Origin: Nostoc cf. commune SO-36
GTDB taxonomy: Bacteria > Cyanobacteriota > Cyanobacteriia > Cyanobacteriales > Nostocaceae
DNA: 64,000 nucleotides
Direction: 5' to 3'
NCBI RefSeq assembly: GCF_023734775.1
Contig: NZ_AP025733.1
Location: forward strand, 207,159-271,158
Part shown: piece by piece, positions 16,919-25,955 of the stretch
Layout: the number at the start of each line of letters is the position of its first letter
Numbering within the stretch: position 1 is the stretch's first letter
Position numbers and translations under genes: made by a program
The notes under the pieces: generated by a model
Database searches by the model: none
The model's input: the letters and a program-made list of their open reading frames with translations, nothing else
Told to the model about the DNA's origin: nothing

Positions 16919-18456
16919 AGCTAGTTCAACTATTTCAAGAATTGCGTCGGCTGCTACAAAATCAGGGCACAGTGTGGTTAATTATTGGGGAAACCCGGAA
17001 GTCAATAGCAGCAGACATCAGCATCATAGAGAATTTGATTTCGGCTCTCAAAGCTAATGGTTGGCTACTACGAAAAGATATAGTTTGGGTTAAACCAGAC
17101 AAACCGGGCGAACGTGATGACCATATCCTGCTGTTTAGCAAGACCGAGCATTTCTATTACAATGCCGAGGTACTGCCGAGCGATGTACTACATATTAACC
17201 GTGAAGCGGCACTTCCAGGCTATGGTTTTGATCCTTTACCAACACAACTTATCGAGTCTTGCCTTCTGGCTGGTTCACAAGTAGGAGATACCATCCTCGA
17301 TCCCTTCTGTGGCTCAGGAACAGTAGGCTTTGTAACCTTGAAGCATGAGCGAAAGTTTATTGGGATTGAACTGAGTTCCTATTATCTGGAAATTGCTTGG
17401 AAACGCCTTGAAGAGTTAAGAGAGTTAACCCCGTCAGTTATTGTCGCAGATGAAGGGGCAGAAATTGTTACTGCTGTGGAAAGTATAATACCTGATACAA
17501 AAACAGTCTCTCCCTCTGTTATGGGATCTTCCATCGAAACAGCAAAGTCACTTACAGGGGAGATATCAATCTCAGCAACCCAGATGTTACCCGCAGAGAG
17601 CAAAAATAGCGATTCTGTCAAAGCAAGTGTTTATGATAGCAAATCAGGATCTTTAGTTTATGCTATGGGAACAATAGGATACGACTTTGGTAGCGAAGCA
17701 AGAAAAGATTCTTTAGTACAAGATGGTAGACTAGCGCAAGAAGATTCCTGGAACCCGCTAGATCCTCGCCAGCTTCTAGCTAATTTTGAAGCTCAACCTT
17801 GGGAATCAGGCTCGATTATTTGGACACTCAACCAGGAAGCAACCCCAGTTTATGCGATTCAACCTGCTGGCCCTTATGCGCCAAAAGGTTATGAAATGCT
17901 GCGCCAATTCCTGAGTGAGCAACTAGATGAGGGAGTAGAGCGGGTTTCCATTCCTGGAATCAGCATTGGCAGTATCAAGCTCCAGTCAGGGATAACAGTA
18001 CCTAGAATAGTCCCGACAATTCGGGGGATGTACAGTTGGTCTACTACCGCTTTAATCAGAAGCGTTTTAGGTGAACCTCCAGCAGATAACGCCGCACGAC
18101 AAGATTACGAGGATAGAGCCGAAGGGATTCAGAATTTTCTTGACCGCATCTATTATGAACTGCGTAACTTGGGCAAAACACCCCAAGAGCGTGCCATCAA
18201 TTACGCAGCGACCAATGCCTTCCAATTAGCACAAGTATTCCAACAAGCAGCGAATGAAAATATGCAGCTCGACACCATTGAGGTGGAAAAGAGTCCCTTA
18301 TGTCGTCCTGAGTCTGAGTGTTGGGATGTGAAACTCGCATTTTTTGACCCAGAAAGACAGAATCAGCGCGCTCGTAAGGTGTATCGCTTTACTGTGGATG
18401 TCAGTGATGAGGTTCCGGTCACTATTGGTCGTCTTCGTTCTTGGTCAATGTTTTAA
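16919..18456 (+). pseudogene. 3' part of DNA methyltransferase fused to PatG C-terminal domain
   Basis: The frame resumes at KLVQLFQELRRLLQNQGTVW and carries motif I DPFCGSGTVGF and GIELSSYYLEIAWKRLEELR. After a Ser/Thr-rich linker it enters the PatG C-terminal domain at LVYAMGTIGYDFGSEARKDS. Together with 10209-10380 it encoded a 569-residue protein. Start codons inside this fragment (for example TTG 16942) would drop motif IV, so an active methyltransferase is unlikely. A methyltransferase joined to a PatG domain is unusual and may have been a peptide- or DNA-modifying partner of the nearby locus. Confidence 0.85.
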
Positions 18457-18457
18457 C
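17659..18457 (+). repeat. PatG C-terminal module, copy 2
   Basis: This segment matches 6353-7150 with scattered, mostly silent changes. It is attached to the methyltransferase linker in place of a protease domain. Confidence 0.9.
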
Positions 18458-18660
18458 GTGACATCCTCCAAAGCACTGGAATATACTCGGCTAATGCAAT
18501 TACGCCATTGAACCAAGATGCTTGCACATTCGGAAATTAAGGTTCTTAACGATTATTCTGCAAAGAGATTGTGACAGTTAAGGGTGCGGAATGTGGGTTA
18601 GAAATATTTCCCAGTGCATACTGCACTAAGGGATATACTTAATCAGTCCGCATCGCTAAA

Positions 18661-18882
18661 CTAAATCGGCTCTACATGATCCAATACAGATTCATCAGCG
18701 ATAATCTGTGTTCGGGTGCTAAGTAATGTAACCTGTATATCCACTTCAGGGAAATTAATGCCTAACTGGTCACATATTTCCCTTATTTTTCTTTCTTGAG
18801 AAGTTATCTCTTGTTGGGTATGAGTAAAATGTCCATACCCTTCTGATTCCCAAGAACTAACAATTATTTTCGCCATATTCAC
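18661..18882 (-). CDS. small conserved-looking hypothetical protein
   Basis: The 73-residue product (MNMAKIIVSSWESEGYGHFT) has no recognised domain. Codon 3 is a second ATG (MAKIIVSSWE) and is a possible start. It is the last gene of the minus-strand block that runs down from 28451. Confidence 0.5.
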   Translation of the reverse strand: MNMAKIIVSSWESEGYGHFTHTQQEITSQERKIREICDQLGINFPEVDIQVTLLSTRTQIIADESVLDHVEPI

Positions 18883-18953
18883 TCGTTATTTTAATTTTCA
18901 ACGATAAAAAATTACCACAAAACTACTATTAAAGAAGCTTTGTGGTAATTCGT

Positions 18954-19523
18954 TTATAAATGTCGCCAGAACTTCTTACTGATAGTCTTAAGACTGACAA
19001 CTGCCGTTTCTGCTGCTGCTTCAGGGGCATGACCAACAGCTACCACAGCGACAATTGGTGCAGATGTCGCTAACAGAGAGTTGAGTAACTCTCGCTGATA
19101 GTCAATATCTTCTACTGTGCGGTAAACTCTGTGGTAATCTATCTGCATCCCCAAAGGTGTTGGGACAATTTTCAGATACTCATTAAGAGCAGATATGTAA
19201 GTATCACCAAAGTTCCTGTTTGCAACAGCCAGGCGTATAGTGTTTAGTAATTGTATCGCTCGTCTGATATCTGAAATACTTCGATCGCCATCCATTTGTG
19301 GCTGACTTTCTCTGTAGCCCTTAGATTTTTTTTCGGCTACCAGATTGTGAAATTTAAAGACAGCCTGCTGATGGTTCAAGAGAGAATGTACTTTCTTCTG
19401 GGAATTGTAACCCACTCGTCCCCATTCAACAGTCAAACTACTGCCTTCAACTTTCGCACTCCAGAATTTGTTACTGTTGTTAACAGCGTCAACAAAAACA
19501 AGATATGTTTCCATAGTTTTCAT
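18954..19523 (-). CDS. WGR-domain protein
   Basis: Starting at MKTMETYLVF, residues 1-70 show the WGR fold signature: NNSNKFWSAKVEGSSLTVEWGRVGY, with the WGR motif, and HSLLNHQQAVFKFHNLVAEK. WGR domains bind nucleic-acid ends or act as protein-binding modules. The C-terminal part (about 100-190) is unassigned, with a low-complexity AVVAVGHAPEAAAETAVV tail. ATG 19523 is preferred because the longer frame overlaps the upstream gene. It belongs to the Ycf46/DUF1257 gene block. Confidence 0.8.
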   Translation of the reverse strand: MKTMETYLVFVDAVNNSNKFWSAKVEGSSLTVEWGRVGYNSQKKVHSLLNHQQAVFKFHNLVAEKKSKGYRESQPQMDGDRSISDIRRAIQLLNTIRLAVANRNFGDTYISALNEYLKIVPTPLGMQIDYHRVYRTVEDIDYQRELLNSLLATSAPIVAVVAVGHAPEAAAETAVVSLKTISKKFWRHL

Positions 19524-19534
19524 GCTGTAATTAG

Positions 19535-19888
19535 TTATTGAATCGTCAATAATCGGGCATTGCCCCAACGCAATTGATGTTGTAAAGCTTCAAGTATCGT
19601 TTCTGCTTCGTGCGCTGTTAGTCCATTTAGCTCAGAACAGAGATTTATTAACACTTCTGGAATACCATCACACAGGAATCTCTCAAAGTCTCCATCTTTC
19701 AAAGCTTCTGTTAAAGAATAATCTTCAGGAGTACATATTCGCTGCATAAAAACATATTGCGACAAAGTTGTACGTAGCATAAGTTTGGTTTTTCTGTCCA
19801 GTTGTTCTAAATATGCACCATGTTTTTCAACTAACTGGTCGATTTTTTCGGTTTGACCGTAATAAGTTACCAAGTCTGTATTTGCCAT
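19535..19888 (-). CDS. hypothetical protein of the AAA/WGR block
   Basis: ATG 19888 (MANTDLVTYYGQTEKIDQLV) is preceded by AAGGAAAA at good spacing and gives 117 residues. The longer frame would start with TTG at 20020, overlapping the stop of the AAA gene. The protein is mostly helical with no recognised family. Confidence 0.6.
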   Translation of the reverse strand: MANTDLVTYYGQTEKIDQLVEKHGAYLEQLDRKTKLMLRTTLSQYVFMQRICTPEDYSLTEALKDGDFERFLCDGIPEVLINLCSELNGLTAHEAETILEALQHQLRWGNARLLTIQ

Positions 19889-20016
19889 TTTATTTTCCTT
19901 GAAATTAGAAATATCATTGTCAATCCAAGCCAATTCACTCTCTTTTTGGCGTAGCAATTGTCTCTTTTGAGTAATGCGATTTCTCTTGAACACGACAGGA
20001 GAAATCGCGGACTTTA

Positions 20017-21639
20017 TCAATTCATGTTGGGAAACTTGGCAGCACGTAAAGACTGAGTTTTCGCCGCAACCACAGGACTACTAGCCCGTCGTGCGGTAGA
20101 TGCCCACACCTGCATTCGCTCAACTGCCGCCGCATCCTGAATGGCAAGCGGGGTAATGGTTTGACGACAATTCTCTAAATCATTAAGCGTCACCCGTTGC
20201 GGTCTACCCTCATCAAATGCCAGCAGAGCAGCTTCCGAAGCAAGGGTTTCCAGTTCTGCTCCTGAAAACTTTGCGGTATTTGCAGCGATCGCTTCCAAAT
20301 ACTCGGATTCCAGGTGAATGCCAAAGCGTTGTAGGTGGATTTGGAGAATTTGAACCCGTTCTGGTTCTGTGGGAAGATCAACAAAGAAAGATTCGTCAAA
20401 TCTTCCCTTCCTCTTGAATTCACTTGGTAGTGCTGATGGGTCATTGCAGGTTGCAACTATAAATACCCCAGTAGTGCATTCAGCCATAAACGTAAGGAAA
20501 ATACCGAGGATGCGTTGGGAAACACCGCTTGTATCGCCCTGACCTGAAAGTGCTTTTTCGACTTCATCAATTGATAAAACACAAGGTGCGATCGCCTCTG
20601 CTGTTTTCAATGCACGTTTAACATTACCTTCGGACTCGCCAACTAGTGAACCTAGAAGGGATGCAATATCAAGTTGGAGCAGTGGTAAATTGAGTATACT
20701 AGCGATGTTTTTGGCGCAAATCGACTTACCTGTTCCGGGCGGCCCTGCAAGTAAGATACCTTTTGGTTGAGGCAGGTGTAGCTCACGCGCCTCTTGCGTA
20801 AACAGACGGCGGCGACGATTCAACCATTCGCGTAGCAAATCCAAACCCCCAAAGGGAATGGTAGCTGGTTTCCCCAACTCAATACCCATTTGAGACAATA
20901 GCCGAGTTTTGTACTCGACGGCTTTGGGGATGAAATCAGCATCAACGATGACACCATCATTAGTTAAGTTTTCTTTGACTGTTAACCGCAGAAAATCACT
21001 GATTTCTTCTAAGGTTAAACCCAGTGCTGCACGAGAAAGAGTTTCTTTTTCAGCATGTTCCAAGGAAATAGTAAAAGTCAATTCTTGTTCAATAGCAGAC
21101 TGTTGTAAGTCATGCAAATAAGAATTGATGTGTTCAAGTATTTGGTCAATACTAGGTAAAGGGACTTCACAATAAGGGATCAATCTGACTAGGGATTCGT
21201 GTAATTGTATGTTTTGACCTAACAGAACAATGCGTTTATCTGTGGGTTTTAACCTGTGGTAAAGGTTTTTTACCTTGCTTAAAATCTCCCAACTCAATTG
21301 GGGTGAGTTCTTAGCAATGAAGGGATGAATGTCTCCGAGGATAAATACACCATTCCCACTAAAATTAGCAATGTAGTCGAAAACGAAGAGTATTGGATCA
21401 GCGTGGGGTGGTCTTTTGTACTCTGCAACTTGCTTAAACACCAATCCCCCATCTGCTGCGATTAAACATTGCTCTAAGGTTGATACTCCCAGATTCCAGA
21501 AGAACACTGGACTTGATAGCTTGCTAGATGCCTCTGTAGTCAACCACTGAATAATCGTTGCTTCATCAGGCGAAAGCACATCAACAGCAGCGATAGGAAT
21601 TTGTGAATCGAGCGTGGAGAGAAGATTTGAGAGTTTCAT
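20017..21639 (-). CDS. Ycf46-like AAA+ ATPase
   Basis: The 540-residue protein has a degenerate N-terminal region (about 1-250) and a classical AAA+ domain. The P-loop is LLAGPPGTGKSICAKNIA (about 293-310), Walker B is PCVLSIDEVEKAL, sensor 1 is IVATCNDPSALP and the arginine fingers lie in FKRKGRFDESFFVDLP. This matches cyanobacterial and plastid Ycf46-type proteins. It lies just after DUF2997 and DUF1257 genes, a recurrent neighbourhood in bacteria. It probably remodels a protein partner in the cytoplasm; the substrate is unknown. Confidence 0.9.
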   Translation of the reverse strand: MKLSNLLSTLDSQIPIAAVDVLSPDEATIIQWLTTEASSKLSSPVFFWNLGVSTLEQCLIAADGGLVFKQVAEYKRPPHADPILFVFDYIANFSGNGVFILGDIHPFIAKNSPQLSWEILSKVKNLYHRLKPTDKRIVLLGQNIQLHESLVRLIPYCEVPLPSIDQILEHINSYLHDLQQSAIEQELTFTISLEHAEKETLSRAALGLTLEEISDFLRLTVKENLTNDGVIVDADFIPKAVEYKTRLLSQMGIELGKPATIPFGGLDLLREWLNRRRRLFTQEARELHLPQPKGILLAGPPGTGKSICAKNIASILNLPLLQLDIASLLGSLVGESEGNVKRALKTAEAIAPCVLSIDEVEKALSGQGDTSGVSQRILGIFLTFMAECTTGVFIVATCNDPSALPSEFKRKGRFDESFFVDLPTEPERVQILQIHLQRFGIHLESEYLEAIAANTAKFSGAELETLASEAALLAFDEGRPQRVTLNDLENCRQTITPLAIQDAAAVERMQVWASTARRASSPVVAAKTQSLRAAKFPNMN

Positions 21640-21685
21640 GGCAGATTTCAGATAACTTCAATTAATTTTGGCGAAGCCTTTATGA

Positions 21686-21946
21686 TCAGCAGTTACCAGC
21701 CGAGTTAAGACTGGTAACTGATGACTGATTACTGACGCAAACGTGTTTGATTACTGTTCGTAGTCCGAAGTTGTTGTGTTGGGTTTGGGCTTCATCTTTA
21801 AACGTGCGATCACTCTCGCTCACAACTCCCAATGCCTCCTCAAACGGCTGTGTCGCTGACAAGCAACTCAAGCCCTCAAATCCCTCCGCCTCCACTCGAA
21901 CTTCACCTGTAGCCGAGTCAAAATGAATCAAAACTGAACGTTCCAT
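21686..21946 (-). CDS. DUF2997 protein
   Basis: The first 50 residues (IHFDSATGEVRVEAEGFEGL and CLSATQPFEEALG) fit DUF2997. The family is small and of unknown role and is commonly adjacent to DUF1257 and AAA genes. The stop of the DUF1257 gene lies two bases upstream, so translation is probably coupled. Confidence 0.82.
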   Translation of the reverse strand: MERSVLIHFDSATGEVRVEAEGFEGLSCLSATQPFEEALGVVSESDRTFKDEAQTQHNNFGLRTVIKHVCVSNQSSVTSLNSAGNC

Positions 21947-21948
21947 AT

Positions 21949-22398
21949 TTATCTCCTTACATATTGTTGAACTTCTTGATGTCCGGCAAAAGTCAGCCGT
22001 AGAGTTTGCACGCTCCCGTTGGTTTCTTCAGCGATCGCACATTCACCTAACCTTTCTTGTAACTCGGCGGCTTTAGCTCTCACCATCCGTTGTCCATAAG
22101 GCAGCATTAATTTATTGCTGAAAAAGTCTTTGCCTAACTTTGGAACTGTTTCAAAACTGTCGTGTATTATCTCGTACACGCCGCTTGAGGCGTTCCATTT
22201 GAACCCGATATCTGCACGGCCTTTTATAGTGCGACCAGACACGATGATTTCAGCACTTTTCCCTTGAGAGCCACCGTAGTATCCTTTTAGTGGCTGTGGT
22301 GAGGAGTGAACTTGCGGTGATAGCTTTAGATCCGTGAGGGCTTGTACTAAACATTCGCGGTTAGTAAGTTTGGTTTTAACGGTTGAGAAGTGTGACAC
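21949..22398 (-). CDS. DUF1257 (Ycf35-like) protein
   Basis: The 149-residue product starts MSHFSTVKTKLTNRECLVQA and contains VSGRTIKGRADIGFKWN and LPYGQRMVRAKAAELQERLG, fitting Ycf35/DUF1257. No enzymatic motif is visible. Its gene is followed within two bases by DUF2997 and then by the Ycf46-like ATPase, so the three likely form one complex or pathway. Confidence 0.85.
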   Translation of the reverse strand: MSHFSTVKTKLTNRECLVQALTDLKLSPQVHSSPQPLKGYYGGSQGKSAEIIVSGRTIKGRADIGFKWNASSGVYEIIHDSFETVPKLGKDFFSNKLMLPYGQRMVRAKAAELQERLGECAIAEETNGSVQTLRLTFAGHQEVQQYVRR

Positions 22399-22541
22399 AA
22401 GTTATCTCCAAGCTTTAAAAATTGGTTTGAGAAATAGTAAAAGTGCGATATTCTTTTGGAGGTGAACACCCCAGAGGTAAACACCACATTTCCAATTCAT
22501 TAGCTAGTCTTGAGCGATGTAACTCCGCCCAAGACTGTTTT

Positions 22542-23615
22542 TTACCTAAACTTGAACGACATGACCGTAGCTTTCGACAAGCCCACATCAGAGCTTGCAA
22601 GCTGTTGCAGATTGCGTTGTTCATCTAATAGCTTGGTGCGAATCTCTTGCATCTTTTGTTGCAATTGAGTACGCCCCTCACTACCAAGATTCTTCGACTC
22701 AATCGCCGGATCATTAACAATCGAGTCAATGTGCGCCATCATTTGTTGCAGAGTGCTACCGGCTTCTTGGTCAGCATTCGCTAGTAGCACTTGAACCTTC
22801 ATCAGATGGCGTTCCATTTTTCTTTTAAACTGGACTGGCTTGCGCCCTGGCTCCCAGTCAGCCAACTCTTCAAGCAATTGGGCAGCGAGTTGTTCACCAC
22901 CAGCCAAAGCCGATTCCCTTAGTCGCTGCTCCAGATTTTGGTCATACTGTTGTATGAATCGCGTGATTTGCTCCAAGCATTCGGCTTGTTTATGGTCGAG
23001 TTGTTCGGATAGGGCAGGTATAATCACTGGGCGACCGATAATTACTTGGAGATAATCTTCAAGGTCAGTCAGAGTCGGAAAAGCCATTATTAAGTTGGCT
23101 TTGACTGATTCTTGCTTATCGTGAGGTAATTCCCAAGTGTTAAGTGAGAGAAACTGGTCAATTCGCTCTTGATAATCAAGCAACCCAGCTTCATAATCAG
23201 CTTTTAATTGATTGCGTAAACCAGGGGCAATGTTGTCTCTAATGTTGATTAACTGATTCCAAACAAGTGGAGCCAAATCAATCGGACAAATCCAATCGCC
23301 AGTATCAGCAGACATCCACTCTTGGACTGAAGCAATCTCTTGCCTCAATTGGGCAGCAGCTTCATCCAGCTTTTTGAATACCTTAATACCCCGCAAACCA
23401 ACTTCAGAATTAGTCACTTTTACTAGGTCTGACTCAATTTCCGACACTTCAGCTTTTAGCACATCTGACCATTTTGGAGCAGCAGACTTTGTACTTTTCT
23501 TTAACTGAATCCTAAACCTAATGCGGGTTTTATTTAACTGTAAGAAATTATGGGGTTCAACCACTGCATCAGTGAGAAATACTTCGGTAGAGACACGATC
23601 AATTGCTTGTACCAT
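22542..23615 (-). CDS. coiled-coil hypothetical protein (DUF3150-like)
   Basis: The 357-residue protein starts MVQAIDRVSTEVFLTDAVVE and is dominated by long charged helices with many Glu, Gln and Lys residues. Phage- and plasmid-borne DUF3150 proteins look similar, but I cannot confirm the family. It precedes the DUF1257 gene by about 140 bases on the same strand. Confidence 0.6.
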   Translation of the reverse strand: MVQAIDRVSTEVFLTDAVVEPHNFLQLNKTRIRFRIQLKKSTKSAAPKWSDVLKAEVSEIESDLVKVTNSEVGLRGIKVFKKLDEAAAQLRQEIASVQEWMSADTGDWICPIDLAPLVWNQLINIRDNIAPGLRNQLKADYEAGLLDYQERIDQFLSLNTWELPHDKQESVKANLIMAFPTLTDLEDYLQVIIGRPVIIPALSEQLDHKQAECLEQITRFIQQYDQNLEQRLRESALAGGEQLAAQLLEELADWEPGRKPVQFKRKMERHLMKVQVLLANADQEAGSTLQQMMAHIDSIVNDPAIESKNLGSEGRTQLQQKMQEIRTKLLDEQRNLQQLASSDVGLSKATVMSFKFR

Positions 23616-23782
23616 TATTATTCACCTCAATCATTATTTTTCACTTTCAATTCAGCGAAGCTTTCTTTGTGAGTATTTCTCAATTTGTGAATACCTGTAG
23701 TAGCTCTATAGATTACTTTTGTAGAGCTTTCTTGTAGCCGAATATGCCTTTTAATGACTGGTGGTTTATGTATTGACATGGC

Positions 23783-24052
23783 TCAAAATAATTGAAGTTG
23801 CTGCGAATTGTTCTGTACCACAGGCTTTTGATAAACCATGCCTTCGACTTCATAGCAACGGGTCATGAGTTTGTTTCGATTTAGTGGAAAGCTGGCTTTT
23901 TTCCTTTGATTAGGTAGAGGTAAAAACAGATATTGTGGATGTTGTATACTACCTGTATCACCCAGATATCGACAAAGCGTACCGTTGATTTGGTAGACCT
24001 TTGATGAGCTTAAGAGTGTCGCGTCATACACTTTGATCAAATTTTTTTCCAT
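23783..24052 (-). CDS. hypothetical protein
   Basis: The 89-residue product begins MEKNLIKVYDATLLSSSKVY and ends NSQQLQLF. It has a beta-rich look with a YQINGTLCRYLGDTG segment. No family was recognised. It is co-oriented with the block. Confidence 0.5.
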   Translation of the reverse strand: MEKNLIKVYDATLLSSSKVYQINGTLCRYLGDTGSIQHPQYLFLPLPNQRKKASFPLNRNKLMTRCYEVEGMVYQKPVVQNNSQQLQLF

Positions 24053-24171
24053 CTGATTAGCATTGAAGTAGAGTGTGCGATAATCTTTTGTGGAATCGAT
24101 TTTTCTCTACAGTCAACTTTAATCAGTTTGACTGTAGAGTTTTTCACGTATAATGTAATTTTCCGATTCTT

Positions 24172-24444
24172 TCAAAGATAGAAATGCTCGAAAATCTGGT
24201 TTAATTTTGACTTTGATTCATCTGGTAATGCCTTAAAATCAAACTCCTCTGAGTCCCAAACTTCATCAACACTATTGGACTCATCAATAACATTTGCAAT
24301 TAAACAAGATTCGTCGCTGTAATCCCAACCGTTAGCTAAAAGCCACGGCAGAATTCCGTCAGATTGCAGTAGTTTTTCAACGTCGAACGAGTCGGAAAAC
24401 TGTTGTAAGTTTTCGATATTGGGGTGAACGATTGTAGTAGTCAT
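24172..24444 (-). CDS. acidic hypothetical protein
   Basis: The 90-residue, strongly acidic product (MTTTIVHPNIENLQQFSDSF) has no recognised domain. Its position between co-oriented plasmid-type genes supports it as real. Confidence 0.5.
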   Translation of the reverse strand: MTTTIVHPNIENLQQFSDSFDVEKLLQSDGILPWLLANGWDYSDESCLIANVIDESNSVDEVWDSEEFDFKALPDESKSKLNQIFEHFYL

Positions 24445-24541
24445 CTGTGATTAGTTGTGAATAGTTGAACAGCACGTATTAGCTGTAGATAAAGCTTGAG
24501 TAACTTATAACTACAGTCTCTCAAGCCCTGTTTACAACAGC

Positions 24542-25096
24542 TTAGAACACCATTTCTGCCGCAGCTTTTATAACAGCAATCGCCTGTTTACTAATTTCTC
24601 GCCAGTCGCTTTGCTCGTTGTAGGATGCCATGATTAACTCACTATTTACCCACACACGACAGAACAGAACGTTCTCATCTGTCGTTCCCGGAGTAGGCTG
24701 TAGTGTGATGGGAGAATACAATTGTTCTGGAGTGAGAGTTGCGATCGCTGCAAGTATGCACTTTGAGAAATGCGTATCGTAGCCTGATTCTAAAATATAT
24801 GTCCGATCTGCTTGCACAGTTATCAGCAACTTGCAGGATTCTTTTTTGCGGCGTTCTGTATTCTCAAACCGTAGTTCTTTAAGATATCCAGTTAAAGCAG
24901 TTTGGGGGATGTCACTCGGTTCACCATTTAGCTTGTACCACAGCCCTCCGTGCTGACGATTGCAGTAGATTTTGCAACTGCCAGCTTCCGAATGCAATCC
25001 TAATTTCGGCTTATTGATTGCTGCAACTAATTGCTTGAGTAGTTCCTCTTGGCGCATTAAAGCAGCAAGTAGTTCAGCATTTTCTTGAGGGGTCAT
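24542..25096 (-). CDS. hypothetical protein
   Basis: The 184-residue protein (MTPQENAELLAALMRQEELL) has a helical start and a mixed body containing KIYCNRQHGGLWYKLNGEPS and LLITVQADRTYILESGYDTH. No family was recognised. A role in nucleic-acid handling of a mobile region would be a guess only. Confidence 0.55.
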   Translation of the reverse strand: MTPQENAELLAALMRQEELLKQLVAAINKPKLGLHSEAGSCKIYCNRQHGGLWYKLNGEPSDIPQTALTGYLKELRFENTERRKKESCKLLITVQADRTYILESGYDTHFSKCILAAIATLTPEQLYSPITLQPTPGTTDENVLFCRVWVNSELIMASYNEQSDWREISKQAIAVIKAAAEMVF

Positions 25097-25227
25097 TTGT
25101 TTGTACCAAAAGCATTTTCACTTTTGTCTTGGCGTAGCCGTTGATTTCAGATGTATAAGTGCAGAGCCAATAAAACAGCGCTCTTGTTACTACAAAAGCG
25201 CTTTATAAAACAGTTATTGGATTAAGA

Positions 25228-25476
25228 TTATCCTTGTGAATTAAACCTGACCAACAACTCTTCACGGGATAATTGAAGACATAGCGGAGTAAATTCTTCT
25301 GGCGTTAACTGCAACAAACTATCGACTACCCTCACTAACTCTTCATCCACAGTACCAAACTTAAATTTCAATAAGTTTTCTACAACTTGGCGTTGTCCTT
25401 GCTCTACTCCCTCTTGTACTGCTTGCGCTCTTGCTTTTTCGTAAGCTTGAGTTAAGTTCATGAAATCTAAGTGCAT
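25228..25476 (-). CDS. DUF4351-type C-terminal fragment of a PD-(D/E)XK (Rpn-like) protein
   Basis: The product contains LTQAYEKARAQAVQEGVEQG, VVENLLKFKFGTVDEEL and LQLTPEEFTPLCLQLSREEL. These resemble the tail of Rpn/transposase-type PD-(D/E)XK nucleases of cyanobacteria. The nuclease domain itself is absent, so this is either a remnant or a split gene with 25489-25776. Confidence 0.55.
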   Translation of the reverse strand: MHLDFMNLTQAYEKARAQAVQEGVEQGQRQVVENLLKFKFGTVDEELVRVVDSLLQLTPEEFTPLCLQLSREELLVRFNSQG

Positions 25477-25488
25477 TGGATTAAGCTT

Positions 25489-25776
25489 CTAACTGGGTAC
25501 GCACATATTCCGACGTTTGTTTGTAACTTCTAAAATTTCCTCAACCGCTTCTGTAACCGTAACACCATTTAAATTTTCAAAAAAACCAATAGCATCAATT
25601 TCAGATTGACTGATGCTTTGCAACTTTATCAAAGCTTGCATCGTCCGCTCAGACTTAAGCAAGCGACTTGGATACTGTTCTGGAAGATGTTCTCTTACGT
25701 AAGGCAGATGGAACTCGAAGTCCTTTGCTATCTGTTCCATTAGGGAAATTTTGAGAGTTTCTATTTGTATGGTCAT
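25489..25776 (-). CDS. hypothetical protein
   Basis: The 95-residue product (MTIQIETLKISLMEQIAKDF) is followed after 12 bases by the DUF4351-type ORF. It has no catalytic motif. It may be a small standalone protein or a partner of the Rpn-type tail. Confidence 0.4.
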   Translation of the reverse strand: MTIQIETLKISLMEQIAKDFEFHLPYVREHLPEQYPSRLLKSERTMQALIKLQSISQSEIDAIGFFENLNGVTVTEAVEEILEVTNKRRNMCVPS

Positions 25777-25955
25777 GATTTTGATTCAACAGCCTCACCT
25801 TCCGTTTCTAAGATTGACTAATTTAATTTATGATCAACTCCTGGTCATATAAAGTTAATTCTGTCTGTATCATTACACTGGTACGCCACCTGTAAATTAT
25901 TTCCAGTACATTACGTCTATACTAAACCGCCATCGCTTCCATAACTTCTGATTGC

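Noticed and set aside
16942..18456. Complete gene starting at 16942
   Set aside because: The start is TTG inside a conserved methyltransferase segment. The upstream codons KLVQLFQ and motif IV are supplied by 10209-10380, so it is an interrupted gene.
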